Part shown: positions 41,711 to 53,600 of the stretch, piece by piece
Numbering within the stretch: the first letter of the stretch is position 1
Layout: every line of letters starts with the position of its first letter
Notes under the pieces: generated by a model
Told to the model about the DNA's origin: nothing
Database searches by the model: none
Seen by the model: only the letters and a program-made list of their open reading frames with translations
Position numbers and translations under genes: made by a program
Assembly: GCF_035594125.1 (NCBI RefSeq)
Contig: NC_087156.1
Location: 16,406,997 to 16,470,996, forward strand
Length of the DNA stretch: 64,000 nucleotides
Direction of reading: 5' to 3'
From: Scylla paramamosain
Taxonomy: Eukaryota; Arthropoda; Malacostraca; Decapoda; Portunidae

Positions 41711-41828
41711 CCTAATCTTCCGCGTTGGCTTTGTGTTTGCTCGCATTAGTCTTCCCATCTAAACCTAACCTAACCTAATCTTCCGCTTTGGCTTCGTGTT
41801 TGCTCGCATTAGTCTTCCCATCTAAACC
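41711..41828. repeat. 63-bp tandem duplication with telomere-like (CCTAA)n at the join
   Basis: Two 54-bp units start CCTAATCTTCCGC (41711 and 41774) and differ at about two positions. Each ends TCTTCCCATCTAAACCT. At the join the sequence reads AACCTAACCTAACCTAA, three CCTAA pentamers, the complement of the TTAGG arthropod telomere repeat. Confidence 0.85.
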
Positions 41829-42019
41829 TGTTCAACATTCCTTTATGTCCTGACTGTCCTATCAGTCCTCCTGCCTTAGACTAGCATATTTTTTTTTCCT
41901 CGTCTAAATTCAGTCCATTTACTGCACTCCGTTTTGAATCGTGTGATCTTTACCTCGACCTACCTGCCTTATTCCTTATTTTTCTTTTTTTTTTTCACTA
42001 CCAGCAACTTAATAGTGCA

Positions 42020-42455
42020 GCCCACTTATCCTAGTCCTATTTGAGTGATGTTACCTTTACCTAAAGCCACCTCCCTCAGTCCTCTCCTTTCATCCTCTTC
42101 CGTCACGATCAGCAGGCCTTAAAGAAAAGAGCGAAACAGAAAATTACTTTCCATATAACTTCACCTTACTTATCCTTGTCTTATCTGAGTCACGTTATCC
42201 TTGTCTCAACCCACATCCTTCAGTCCTCGTCTGTCAGTCTTTCCCATCACGATGAGCAAGCCTTAAACAAAAGAGCGAGGCAGAGAATGACTTAACCATT
42301 TAACTTCACTCCACTTAGGCCAGTCGTCCTAGCCCAGTCCTATCTGAGTCATATTATCCTTTGGTCTCGGCCACCTCCCTCAATCCTCGTCTGTCAGCCT
42401 CTCCCGTCACGATCAGCAAGCCTTAAACTAAAGAGCGAGGCAGAGAATGATTTTC
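42020..42455. repeat. ~145-160-bp minisatellite, three units
   Basis: Anchors CGTCACGATCAGCA, CATCACGATGAGCA and CGTCACGATCAGCA start at 42101, 42245 and 42405, each followed by AGGCCTTAAA or AAGCCTTAAA and AAAGAGCGARRCAGARAAT. Upstream of each anchor are TCCTATYTGAGT, GTTATCCTT-like and CCACCTCCCTCAGTCCTC boxes. Confidence 0.85.
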
Positions 42456-42745
42456 CTAATAGTACGGCCGCCAGGGAATGGGTTGCGTTACCCATGCATG
42501 AGTGGCGGGTGTCCAGCGGGGCAGGAGTCTGTTCCTCATGTTATATTGAGATGCGGGAAGAGAAGCGCCTCGCAGATGTTCCTCCCGCATTGGTGATCGG
42601 GCGGGTGCTCCTCCCCCTCCTCCTCCTCTTCCTCCTCCTCCTCCTCCTCACCTGGCGGGCTGAAGGGAGGCTCTGACTAAACTCATCTAAGTGTTTTTTA
42701 AAAGGTCGTACGAGGTGGCTGGCTGAGATGGGCACTAGAAATTGA

Positions 42746-44109
<1,364 letters not shown>

Positions 44110-44182
<73 letters not shown>

Positions 44183-44209
44183 CTCTCTTTCTCTCTCTCT
44201 CTCTCTCTT
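44110..44209. repeat. (CT)n microsatellite with small interruptions
   Basis: About 48 CT units, interrupted by CGCTC and TTTC near 44,178-44,192. Confidence 0.95.
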
Positions 44210-45040
44210 CAGCCTAATTAGTCTTCAGTTACTCAGCCTGACCTGAACTGCTTCACCTTTACGCCGCGGCCGCCACACTCGCCGCTACTAGCCGTGGAGG
44301 CAGCGGCGGAGGCACCGGCGGTGGTGGTGGTAGTAGTGGTGGTAGTGGTGATGGTGGTGGTGGGTGACCCTATAGTGCCCAGCTTGTCGTCCCAGCACCA
44401 AGGCACAGAACCTGCCCGGCTTTATGACTGTACCCCTAACATTTAGCGTGCTGAGTTCGTGCTAAGTTCTATCCCAGCCACGACCCCCGCCACTCTCCAC
44501 TCGGCCTCCGCGCCTGTTGGTGCCGCCTTGCTCCTTGCTGCTCCATTTCACTGTCGGCTGTTAGAATAACGGATATTTAATGAGGTGAAGGGCTTAATTA
44601 ACATGGTCTTCGTTACAGGATAACGTGAAGTAAGTCTTGTATTTTAAGGTATTAGTTTCCGGAAAGGTTTCAATTGGCTCTTTAAGGAGAGTCCACTACG
44701 AGAATAGAGATGTCCATTGTTCACTTGAGGTAATGAACTTGGAGAGAAATGCCGAGAATCTCTTTAGAAGCAAGAGAACAAGAAAAAAGTATGGAAGGTT
44801 TGGAGAGTTACGAAGACATGCAAGTGAGGAATGCATAACCAAGGACATACACATTGTTAAAAGAATACAAGATGTACAGTACATTTGGTACAGAAAAATA
44901 ACTAATCATGCAAACAAATAGATTGTCAGATATTGCCACTCCCGTGTACCATGCAATCAAAATAGATGTGTCTTAAGGTGTCGCCAGTAAGGACACGTTT
45001 GCAGAAAAGTAGCAGTTTTAGAAAGACGAGACAACGTTCA

Positions 45041-45042
<2 letters not shown>
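44210..45042. other. Non-coding stretch
   Basis: A GGT/GGC-rich low-complexity patch lies at 44,290-44,366. The 94-codon frame at 44637-44921 is Arg/Lys/Glu-rich with no domain I recognise, so it is left uncalled. Confidence 0.45.
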
Positions 45043-45115
<73 letters not shown>

Positions 45116-45146
45116 AAGCTGCGGTTCAAGGGGGGGGGGGGGGGGA
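45043..45146. repeat. (AG)n microsatellite and G-run
   Basis: About 35 AG units to 45,112, then a homopolymer of about 17 G at 45,130-45,146, the only long G-run in the window. Confidence 0.95.
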
Positions 45147-46169
<1,023 letters not shown>

Positions 46170-46207
46170 TGAAATATAATTTATTACATATTACATATTG
46201 GTTATGA

Positions 46208-46369
<162 letters not shown>

Positions 46370-46872
46370 TGCCCTGTCTGTCATTATACAGATGGTGATG
46401 CTGTGTGCGTGTGTTGCCCTGTCCTTCACTGGCCAGCCCTTCAGGCTGTGATTTATTAGCTGCATATACTAAAAAGTAAATCCAATTTTTTATCTTGATA
46501 GTTTATAAGTTTTGAAAATGCAGTTTTCTTCCCAGAAATATTAATTTTCATACTATCTTATACCCATGGGGAGGCTGGCAGGCTGCGCCGTCTTCAGGTG
46601 TTGTACTTCTATATACAACAATGCACCTATCTTTTAATTAGTCAATTTAAGACCCCATAGCGCAAGCAAGTAAACAGAATAGAAATTTTATTTAAACAAA
46701 TAAATTAATTTAAAAAAAATCCCTTAAAATAACAAAAACACTTAAGAAAATATTTAAAATACCAAATATACAAAAATGGGCATGAAACATTGAAAACCAA
46801 GGGAAAATATCATGAAACCCCTTTAGAAAAATCAAGATCAGAAAAATCAAGATCAGTAGTAGCAGCAGCATC
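46370..46872. other. Non-coding, A-rich, with ATCAAGATC repeat at its end
   Basis: A-rich from about 46,680. At 46,825-46,854 the 15-mer AGAAAAATCAAGATC occurs twice in tandem, directly before the decayed LINE fragment. It contains the ATCAAGATC motif that forms the tails of the full-length LINE copies. Confidence 0.75.
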
Positions 46873-47622
46873 TGACAAGGATGCATTTTATCACTAACCC
46901 TTTTTAGCTTGTATAATAGAGGAGTTAGCAACTAGAATGAGAAGAATGAATGTTTGAGTGAGTGTGGGAAATGATATGTGTGTTTTTTTTTATGCAGATA
47001 ATGGTCATGAGTGAATCGGCAGACGAGTTTCAAAGTTTGTTTGATATTGTAGATGTGTATGGAATGAACTTTGGTGTGAGATTTGAGAGTGAGAAAAGCA
47101 AGGTAATAATAGTAAATAGATAAGAAGATGGAAAAAAATGAAGTGCAGAGACTGGGAGGGGATGAGTTATAACAGACAGATGAATACAAGTACCTAGGGA
47201 GGTGGATGAGTCCGAATGGCTGTGTGAAGGCGAAGAATGAAAAGTGGGTGGATCGACTAGGAAGTGCAGCAAGGATGAGAGCGAGTAAATCTGACGTGCT
47301 GCGAGAAGTTTGGAGGAGCGTGGTTGTTCCAAACATTATTTATGGTATGGATGTGATTGCGTGGAATGAGAATGAACTAGATAAGTTACAAGTAGGACAG
47401 AATAGAGGAGCAAGAATGGCACTGTATGCACCAAGGTATGCAGTGATAGAGGCTCTTAGGGGAGACATGGGATGGAGTACTTTTAGAAAGAGACAGGTAA
47501 AGGCAACCCTGAGATACAAGGCTAGATTAAAGAGAATGGATGATGCAAGACAAGCAAGAAAGGTGTTTCTATGGAATGTTAGAAGTAGCAAGTGGGGAGG
47601 AAGAAGTATACCAAGATGGTAG
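46873..47622 (+). pseudogene. Decayed, truncated LINE reverse transcriptase fragment
   Basis: This stretch aligns with 52,673-53,430 of the first intact LINE copy, that is ORF2 from the region C-terminal to FLDIEKAYD through YADD to the post-RT domain (roughly ORF2 residues 674-926). It is clearly diverged. It carries in-frame stops, a T-expansion before the YADD codons, an altered second Asp codon (GATAAT), and an 18-bp deletion after AAGAATGAAAAG. It lacks everything 5' of RT block 5 and the C-terminal finger. The last 138 codons (47,206-47,619) remain open by chance. It is an older relative of the young copies downstream, and no product is expected. Confidence 0.93.
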
Positions 47623-48617
47623 TAAAGAGAGGCTTTTAAACTAGTTGGGCTTTTCAGCGGTGTGAGGGAAGGCATGTTGAGAGTGACTGAAGTATGATTG
47701 TTAGAAATGGAGAGGGTTTAGATAGATATGAGGAAATAGAAAAGTGAGATAGACAGACATGCAGACCTACGTCCACTCATTCTCCCTATCCAGAAATGTA
47801 TCTAATATTCTTAAGTTCCTCATTAATTAGGCACTAACAATGGATTACTGTTTCTATCTAGTCACACACGAACATGCCCATATTCACGGGCAGGAAACAT
47901 GCAAGGTACACTCTGAATACTCTGGAGCAAAGTTGCCTCACTTTGTTTCATTGATCAGTCGACTCTTGCACACTTTCAAACCAAAGCCCTTTTTTTTATT
48001 TACCATCGACGATTTTATATTCGGATCAAAATTTAAATGACGTTTGAGAACTTTCGGCCAAAATTCGTTGAGGGCCGTGATGGCCTTGGGCGCCGCACGG
48101 GGGGAGAAGATGGCTGTCGGGTCCAGCCTGGGGCCCAAGGCAGAGAACTGGCAGCAGATCCTTCTTTTCCTTTGTAGCCCCAAGCTTCAATAGTAATCGT
48201 CCACTCGCAGTGCCTCACACTAGGCAAGGGGTCGCCATAAGCAAGAGATCAATGTCTGCCATTCACCAGATGTTGCCAGGAGGGGGAGTCCTTATGGGGA
48301 GTAAGGGCTCTTTCCATAGAGTCTGGTGGAGGGTGTGTACGGGTCCTTTGATTATGATGACATCGGGCTGAACAACTCGCCATGAATGAGGGCACGCTGT
48401 GCACCATGCACCAGACACTGACAGTACGAGGGGTCCTTTAGGGGAGAAAAGGGCTTACTTCATGATAGTGGTTAGGGAGTGGTGTGTGGTGGGTCATTGC
48501 TCATGGCGAAACGTGTGAGGCATCATCACTGCCCTCACACCCACGGGACTGGGGTGGACTCTTGAGGAGGAAGGGTTCGTTCTGGTACCTATGTAGGTAG
48601 GTAGTCTTCAATGTTGT
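47623..48617. other. Non-coding stretch with a possible ~150-bp duplication
   Basis: No gene recognised. AGTCCTTATGGGGAGTAAGG (about 48,289) and GTCCTTTAGGGGAGAAAAGG (about 48,438) start two similar segments that both run into a GTGTG..GGGTC phrase. A weaker third start is near 48,560. Confidence 0.5.
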
Positions 48618-49535
48618 ATAGCTATCGTCACGCCCGCATCGTTATCGTGAAAATTCGCATCGTTATCGTGGAAACTCGTATCGTTATCGTGGAATCGCAT
48701 CGTTATCGTGGAAACTGGAATCGCATCGTTATCGTGGAAACTGGAATCGCATCGTTATCGTGGAAATTGGAATCGCATCGTTATCGTGGAAATTGGAATC
48801 GCATCGTTATCGTGGAATCGCATCGTTATCGTGGGAACTCGTATCGTTATCGTGAAATCGCATCGCTATCGTGGAATCACATCGTTATCGTGGAAACTTG
48901 TATCGCTATCGTGGAATCGCATCTTTATCGTGGAATCGCATCGTTATCGTGGAATCGCATCGTTATCATGAAAACTCGTATCGTTATCGTGGAGCATCGC
49001 TATCGTGGAATCGCATCGTTATCGTGGAATCGCATCGTTATCGTGAAAACTCGTATCGTTATCGTGGAGCATCGCTATCGTGGAATCGCATCGTTATCGT
49101 GGAATCGCATCGTTATCGTGAAAACTCGTATCGTTATCGTGGAATCGCATCGTTATCGTGGAAACTCGTATCGTTATCGTGGAAACTCGTATCGTTATCA
49201 TGGAATCGCATCGTTATCGTGGAAACTCGTATCGTTATCGTGGAATCGCATCGTTATCGTGAAAACTCGTATCGTTATCGTGGAACCGCATCGTTATCGT
49301 GGAATCGCATGTGGAATCGCATCGTTATCGTGAAAACTCGTATCGTTATCGTGGAAACTCGTGTCGTTATCGTGGAGTCGCATCGTTATCGTGGAATCGT
49401 ATCATTATCATGGAATCGTATCGTTATCGTGGAAACCGAAATCGTATCGTTATCGTGGAAACTCGTACCGTTATCGTGGAACCGTAATCGTGGAAACTGG
49501 AATCGCATTGTTATCGTGGAATCGCATCGTTATCT
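48618..49535. repeat. Minisatellite with ATCGTTATCGTGGA core
   Basis: More than 40 short units share ATCGTTATCGTGGA and differ in filler: GGAATCGC-type (19 bp), GGAAACTCGT-type (21 bp), GGAAACTGGAATCGC-type (26 bp) and GGAGC-type (16 bp). At 48,991 and 49,066 the series 16+19+19+21 bp repeats exactly as a 75-bp higher-order unit. Frames of 240 and 266 codons run through it because the units rarely create stops. They read as endless Arg-Ile-Val-Ile-Val-Glu / His-Arg-Tyr-Arg-Gly mixtures and are not genes. Confidence 0.95.
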
Positions 49536-49557
49536 TCGTCAAGAGCATCATAATCAT

Positions 49558-49585
49558 CGATATTTATTTATTTATTTATTTATTG
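49558..49585. repeat. (ATTT)n tetranucleotide at LINE 5' flank
   Basis: About six TATT units directly precede TGTAACATCAAG, the junction with the first LINE copy. Confidence 0.9.
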
Positions 49586-49591
49586 TAACAT

Positions 49592-49673
49592 CAAGTGGCT
49601 TTGCCTTGCTCTCTGAGTTTTCTCTGAGTTTTGTGGTTTATATTTCTTGCCTGTGTGCTGAAATACCCTGAAA
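49592..49673 (+). promoter_or_regulatory. LINE 5' UTR with 11-bp direct repeat
   Basis: The 82-nt leader, the same length in all three copies, contains CTCTGAGTTTT twice in immediate tandem (49,611-49,632). LINEs of this type carry internal promoters; the duplicated motif is a candidate element, which is inference. Confidence 0.5.
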
Positions 49674-50588
49674 ATGGTGATGAGCGCGTGTGGTTCATGC
49701 GAGGAGAGTGTGGCGAACAGGCAAAGGGCTGTGGCATGCGAGAGATGCATGGCCTGGTTCCATATAGCCTGTGTGGGCATGAGGGAGGCCAACATGAAGG
49801 CGCTGGGGTTCGAGCTTCTGGTGTTCCTCTGCAGGGAATGCCTGAGCAAGAGCCTCAATGAATGGAGGAACCAGGATGAAGAAAAAGAAGAGAGAGTGGA
49901 GCAGAGCACCCAGACAGAAAACCTGATGAAAGAGGCAGAAGCACAGACGACGAAGACTGAAGAAAGAAAAGACCAGCAAGAAGTGGTGGAAGTGGCCAGA
50001 ACAGACAGACGCCCAAGGAAGAAGAGAATGGTAGTCAAGAAAGCCCCAGTACGTGTCATTGGAGACAGCATGGTAAGGAAGACTCCCGACTTTGTGAGAA
50101 GGGAAATTGAGTGCACCAGCATGGGAGGTGCTAAGATCCAAGACATCAAGAGGAAAGTCAAGGAAGAAGTGCAAGAAATGGAAGAGAGAAGCCTGCTAGT
50201 TGTCCAAGGAGGAGGCAACAACTTAGTAGAGGCAGGTGCTGAAGACACGGTAAAGGAAGTGATAGAAGCAGTGAGGGCAGCAGAAGAGAAGAAGATGTGT
50301 GTGGCTGTGGTGGGGGTCCTGCGGCGCCCACGGGAAGGAGTGCAGTATGAGAAGGTTAGAAGAGAAACGAACCGCAAGATATGCATGGAACTCATGAAGA
50401 TCAAGATGGAATGGATGGCAGAGAAGAAGGGCAACGTGAGCTTCCTGGACATGGATGGGATCCTTGACCAGGACAAATTCTTCGGGAGAGACGGGGTCCA
50501 CCTCAACCACAACGGGAATGAGAGGCTAGGACGTCGACTGGCTGAGTGGATGAGGGCGAGGCAGGTGTGTTGTGTGGACGATGCATGA
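49674..50588 (+). CDS. LINE ORF1: PHD finger plus SGNH/GDSL esterase-like protein (copy 1)
   Basis: 304 residues. Residues 6-56 form a C4HC3 PHD-type zinc finger: C6, C9, C22, C25, H30, C33, C53, C56, with W28 two residues before the His. Residues 60-123 are charged and Glu/Gln/Lys-rich, possibly coiled, ending in a basic RRPRKKR patch. Residues 126-292 look like an SGNH hydrolase: block I GDS with S132, a Gly pair 151-152, block III GGGNN with N182, and block V DGVH with D273 and H276. All four signature residues are present, so the esterase could be active. PHD and esterase domains in ORF1 are known from CR1-type LINEs; a role in RNP assembly or membrane/lipid contact is unproven. The start is the first ATG after the leader. 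Copy 1 has Ile31 where copies 2 and 3 have Val. Confidence 0.93.
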   Translation: MVMSACGSCEESVANRQRAVACERCMAWFHIACVGMREANMKALGFELLVFLCRECLSKSLNEWRNQDEEKEERVEQSTQTENLMKEAEAQTTKTEERKDQQEVVEVARTDRRPRKKRMVVKKAPVRVIGDSMVRKTPDFVRREIECTSMGGAKIQDIKRKVKEEVQEMEERSLLVVQGGGNNLVEAGAEDTVKEVIEAVRAAEEKKMCVAVVGVLRRPREGVQYEKVRRETNRKICMELMKIKMEWMAEKKGNVSFLDMDGILDQDKFFGRDGVHLNHNGNERLGRRLAEWMRARQVCCVDDA

Positions 50589-50666
50589 CGAGGAGGACCC
50601 ACTGATGTCAGCAAACATGGAAGAAAAGAGACTAACCAGGCAAGTAAATGTGTGAAGATTGGCTGT
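50586..50666 (+). other. Single-UGA junction between ORF1 and ORF2 (copy 1)
   Basis: ORF1 ends GCA-TGA-CGA. The same frame then stays open without any stop through 21 linker codons into ORF2. The first in-frame ATG is at 50,667. One UGA therefore separates a potential fusion polyprotein, and UGA followed by C is a context known to be leaky in eukaryotes. An out-of-frame ATG at 50,581 overlaps the stop region but reads only 24 codons. Readthrough or reinitiation is inference. Confidence 0.8.
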
Positions 50667-53600
50667 ATGAATGTGAGAGGATGGGGTGTGGGCAAGTTTG
50701 AGGATGTATGCAAGGAGCTCAGGGAGTGGAGGTTCGACTTAGTCGGGCTCACTGAGACTCACCTGAGAGATGATGTACGAATGGAGGGATGCGAGTATGT
50801 TATGATTGGAAAGGGGCGTAAGGCACAGGAAACACTGGGAGGAGGCGTAGCCCTACTCTACAAGAAAGAAAGAGGACTGAAAGTAGAGGAGATTGATGTG
50901 GGGGAGTGTACAAGTAGTGAGGATGTGCTTGCAGTAAGAGTGGAATGCATGGATGGTCGTGGCAGACCAGAGAAGGTGGTACTGGTGGTAGCGTACATGA
51001 CTGTCATGGGTGAAAGAGCAGAGAGGGAAAATAGGAGGAAGTATGACATACTTAAGAAAGTTGTGAGAGAGCATGGAGAGGAGAGAGTGCTAATTATGGG
51101 TGACATGAATGCACATGTGGGAATACTGGGGGAACAGGTGAACAGGAATGGTGAAATGCTTGGAGAGTTTGTTGATGAACTGGAGCTGGAAAATCTGAAC
51201 GTTACTTTGGCAGAGGGGCGTGTGACTTGGAGTGCAAGAGAACAGGAATCGGCAATTGACTACATGTTGGTGAATGGAAGAATGCGTGAAATTGTGTCGC
51301 ACATGTGGATAGATGAGGATGGTTTGGTTGATATTGTGTCTGATCACAACATGCTGGTTGTGGAGTGCTTGATGCAGGGTGGGAATGAAGTGAAAGTGGC
51401 AAGTAAGAGAAAGAAGTGGAGACTGAGAGATGTAGGGTGGGAGAACTTTCAGGTTGATCTGAGTGAGAGAAGCTGGGACGACGAAAGTGTGCATGACGTG
51501 GAGCATCTGAATGAGAAACTGGTTGAGGACGTGAGGGGTGCTGCTGAGAACCAGATAGGGTTTGTGAGAGTAGGTAGAAGAAAGAATGTCTGTAAACCAT
51601 GGTGGAATGATGAAATCAGAGCGGCTAGGAAGGAGCGAAAGAGAAGGAGTAGACAGTGTAGATGGCTGAGGAAAAAGAGGCATGAAAGCGATGAGGCAGA
51701 GAATGAGTATCTGAATGCATGGGCAGCGTATGTGAAGCAGCAGCGGTTGACGAGACGAATGATAATGAATGCTAAAGTGAAGAGTGAAAGGAGCGTGATT
51801 CAATCTTTAAGGGAGAAAGGTATGGAAGGTGGCCGTGAATGGTACAAGTTCATGAGAGGTGAGAATATGTCAGGCAGTGTTGGTGTGGAGAGTCTAAAAG
51901 TGGAGGGTGTAGTTATAACAGAGAAGGATGGAATCAGGGAGGCAATCAAAGGGTTCTGGGAAGAAGTAGGTGGGGTAGGTGAGATGTTTAGTGTGAGAGA
52001 AGAATGTGTAACACTGGAAAGGAAGAATGCAGATGAACTGGATGAAAGAATCAGTAGGGATGAAGTGGAGAGGTGTGTGAGAAGGCAGAAGAATGGCAAG
52101 GCAGCAGGTCCAGATGATATACCCTATGAGTTCTACAAGAATGGTGGGGAGGTAGTGATAGACAGAATGACTGAGTTATTCAACCGAGTGTGGGATGAAG
52201 AGAGAGTGCCAAGAAAGTGGAATGAGAGCCGAGTGTGTCTGTTACATAAGGGAGGATTTAAGAGTAAGAATGAGCTGAAGAACTACAGGCCAATTGCATT
52301 AGTGAATACAGTAGGTAAAGTTTTCAGTGCAGTGTTGAATGAGAGACTGTGTAAATGGATTGAGAGAGCTGGAGTGCTGGGTGAAGAACAGAATGGTTTT
52401 CGTAGGGACAGGAGAGCTGAGGACAATATGTTTGTGGTGAATGAAATGATTGAGAAGAAAAAGAAGGATGGGGGTAAATTGTACCTAGGTTTTTTGGATA
52501 TAGAGAAAGCTTATGATAGAGTGAACAGGGAAATGTTAGGTAGAGTCTTAGAAAAGATTGGATTGAGTGCAAAGATAGTTAACGTAGTGCAAAGTATGTA
52601 TGTGGACACAAGAGCTAGATACAGGCTAGGAGACATAGAAACAGACTGGGTGAAGAGTGAGAGAGGAGTTAGGCAGGGCTGTATATTGTCACCAACCCTT
52701 TTTAGCCTGTATACAGAGGAGCTAGCAGCCAGGATGAGAAGAATGAATGTAGGGGTAAGTGTGGGGAATGATAAAGTATGTGTGCTCCTTTATGCAGATG
52801 ATGTAGTTGTTATGAGTGAATCGGCAGATGAGCTTCAAAGTTTGTTGGATGTAGTGGATGGCTATGGTAAAGACTTTGGAGTAAGGTTTAGCAGTGAGAA
52901 AAGCAAAGTAATGATTGTGAATAGATCAGAGGATGAAAGTAATGTGGTATGGAGACTTGGAGAGAATGAGTTGAGACAGGTGCAAGAATACAAGTACTTA
53001 GGGATGTGGATGAGTCCTAGTGGGTGTGCAAAGGCAAAGAATGAAAAGATAAGTATGCTAAACCAGTGGGTAGGTCGATTGGGAAGCGCGGCAAGGATGA
53101 GAGCAAGTAAGTATGATGTGTTGAGAGAAGTGTGGAAGAGTGTGGCTGTGCCATGTATAATGTATGGTATGGATGTGATTGCATGGAATGAAAGTGAAAT
53201 TGATAAGTTAGAAGTGGGCCAGAACAAAGTAGCAAGGATGGCACTGAGTGCACCGAGGTGCACAGCAGTTGAAGCCTTGAGAGGTGACATGGGATGGAGC
53301 ACCTTCAGAGAAAGACTGACAAAAGCCACACTTAGGTACAAGATTAGGCTTGAGAGAATGGATGATGCAAGAATAGCAAGGAAGGTGTACCTGTGGAATG
53401 AAAGTGGAAGCAAATGGAGGAAGAGATGCATGAGAATGACAGACAGGAATGGATTGCAAGTTGTGTGGGCGATAAGAATGGCTGGTAGGAATCAAAATGA
53501 GCGTGAATGGGTGGTAACAAGAGGAGGAAGAGTGGGAGCCGAATGGGATGTGAGAAAATGGAAGAATGAGATAGACAAAGAAGTGAAATGTGTGGGACTG

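Noticed and set aside
46873..47622. 138-codon open part of the decayed RT as a functional gene
   Set aside because: It is the C-terminal remnant of a frame with upstream stops, a damaged YADD motif and a deletion; it is open by chance.
48618..49535. CRISPR-like array
   Set aside because: Units are contiguous variants of one motif with no unique spacers, and the context is eukaryotic.
48611..49671. 240- and 266-codon frames through the ATCG minisatellite
   Set aside because: They are produced by repeat units whose lengths shuffle frames; the peptides are permutations of the same few residues, and a second frame is equally open.
50581..50655. Out-of-frame ATG overlapping the ORF1 stop as the ORF2 start
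   Set aside because: It reads only 24 codons before a stop, and the ATG is lost in copy 3 while ORF2 is intact there.
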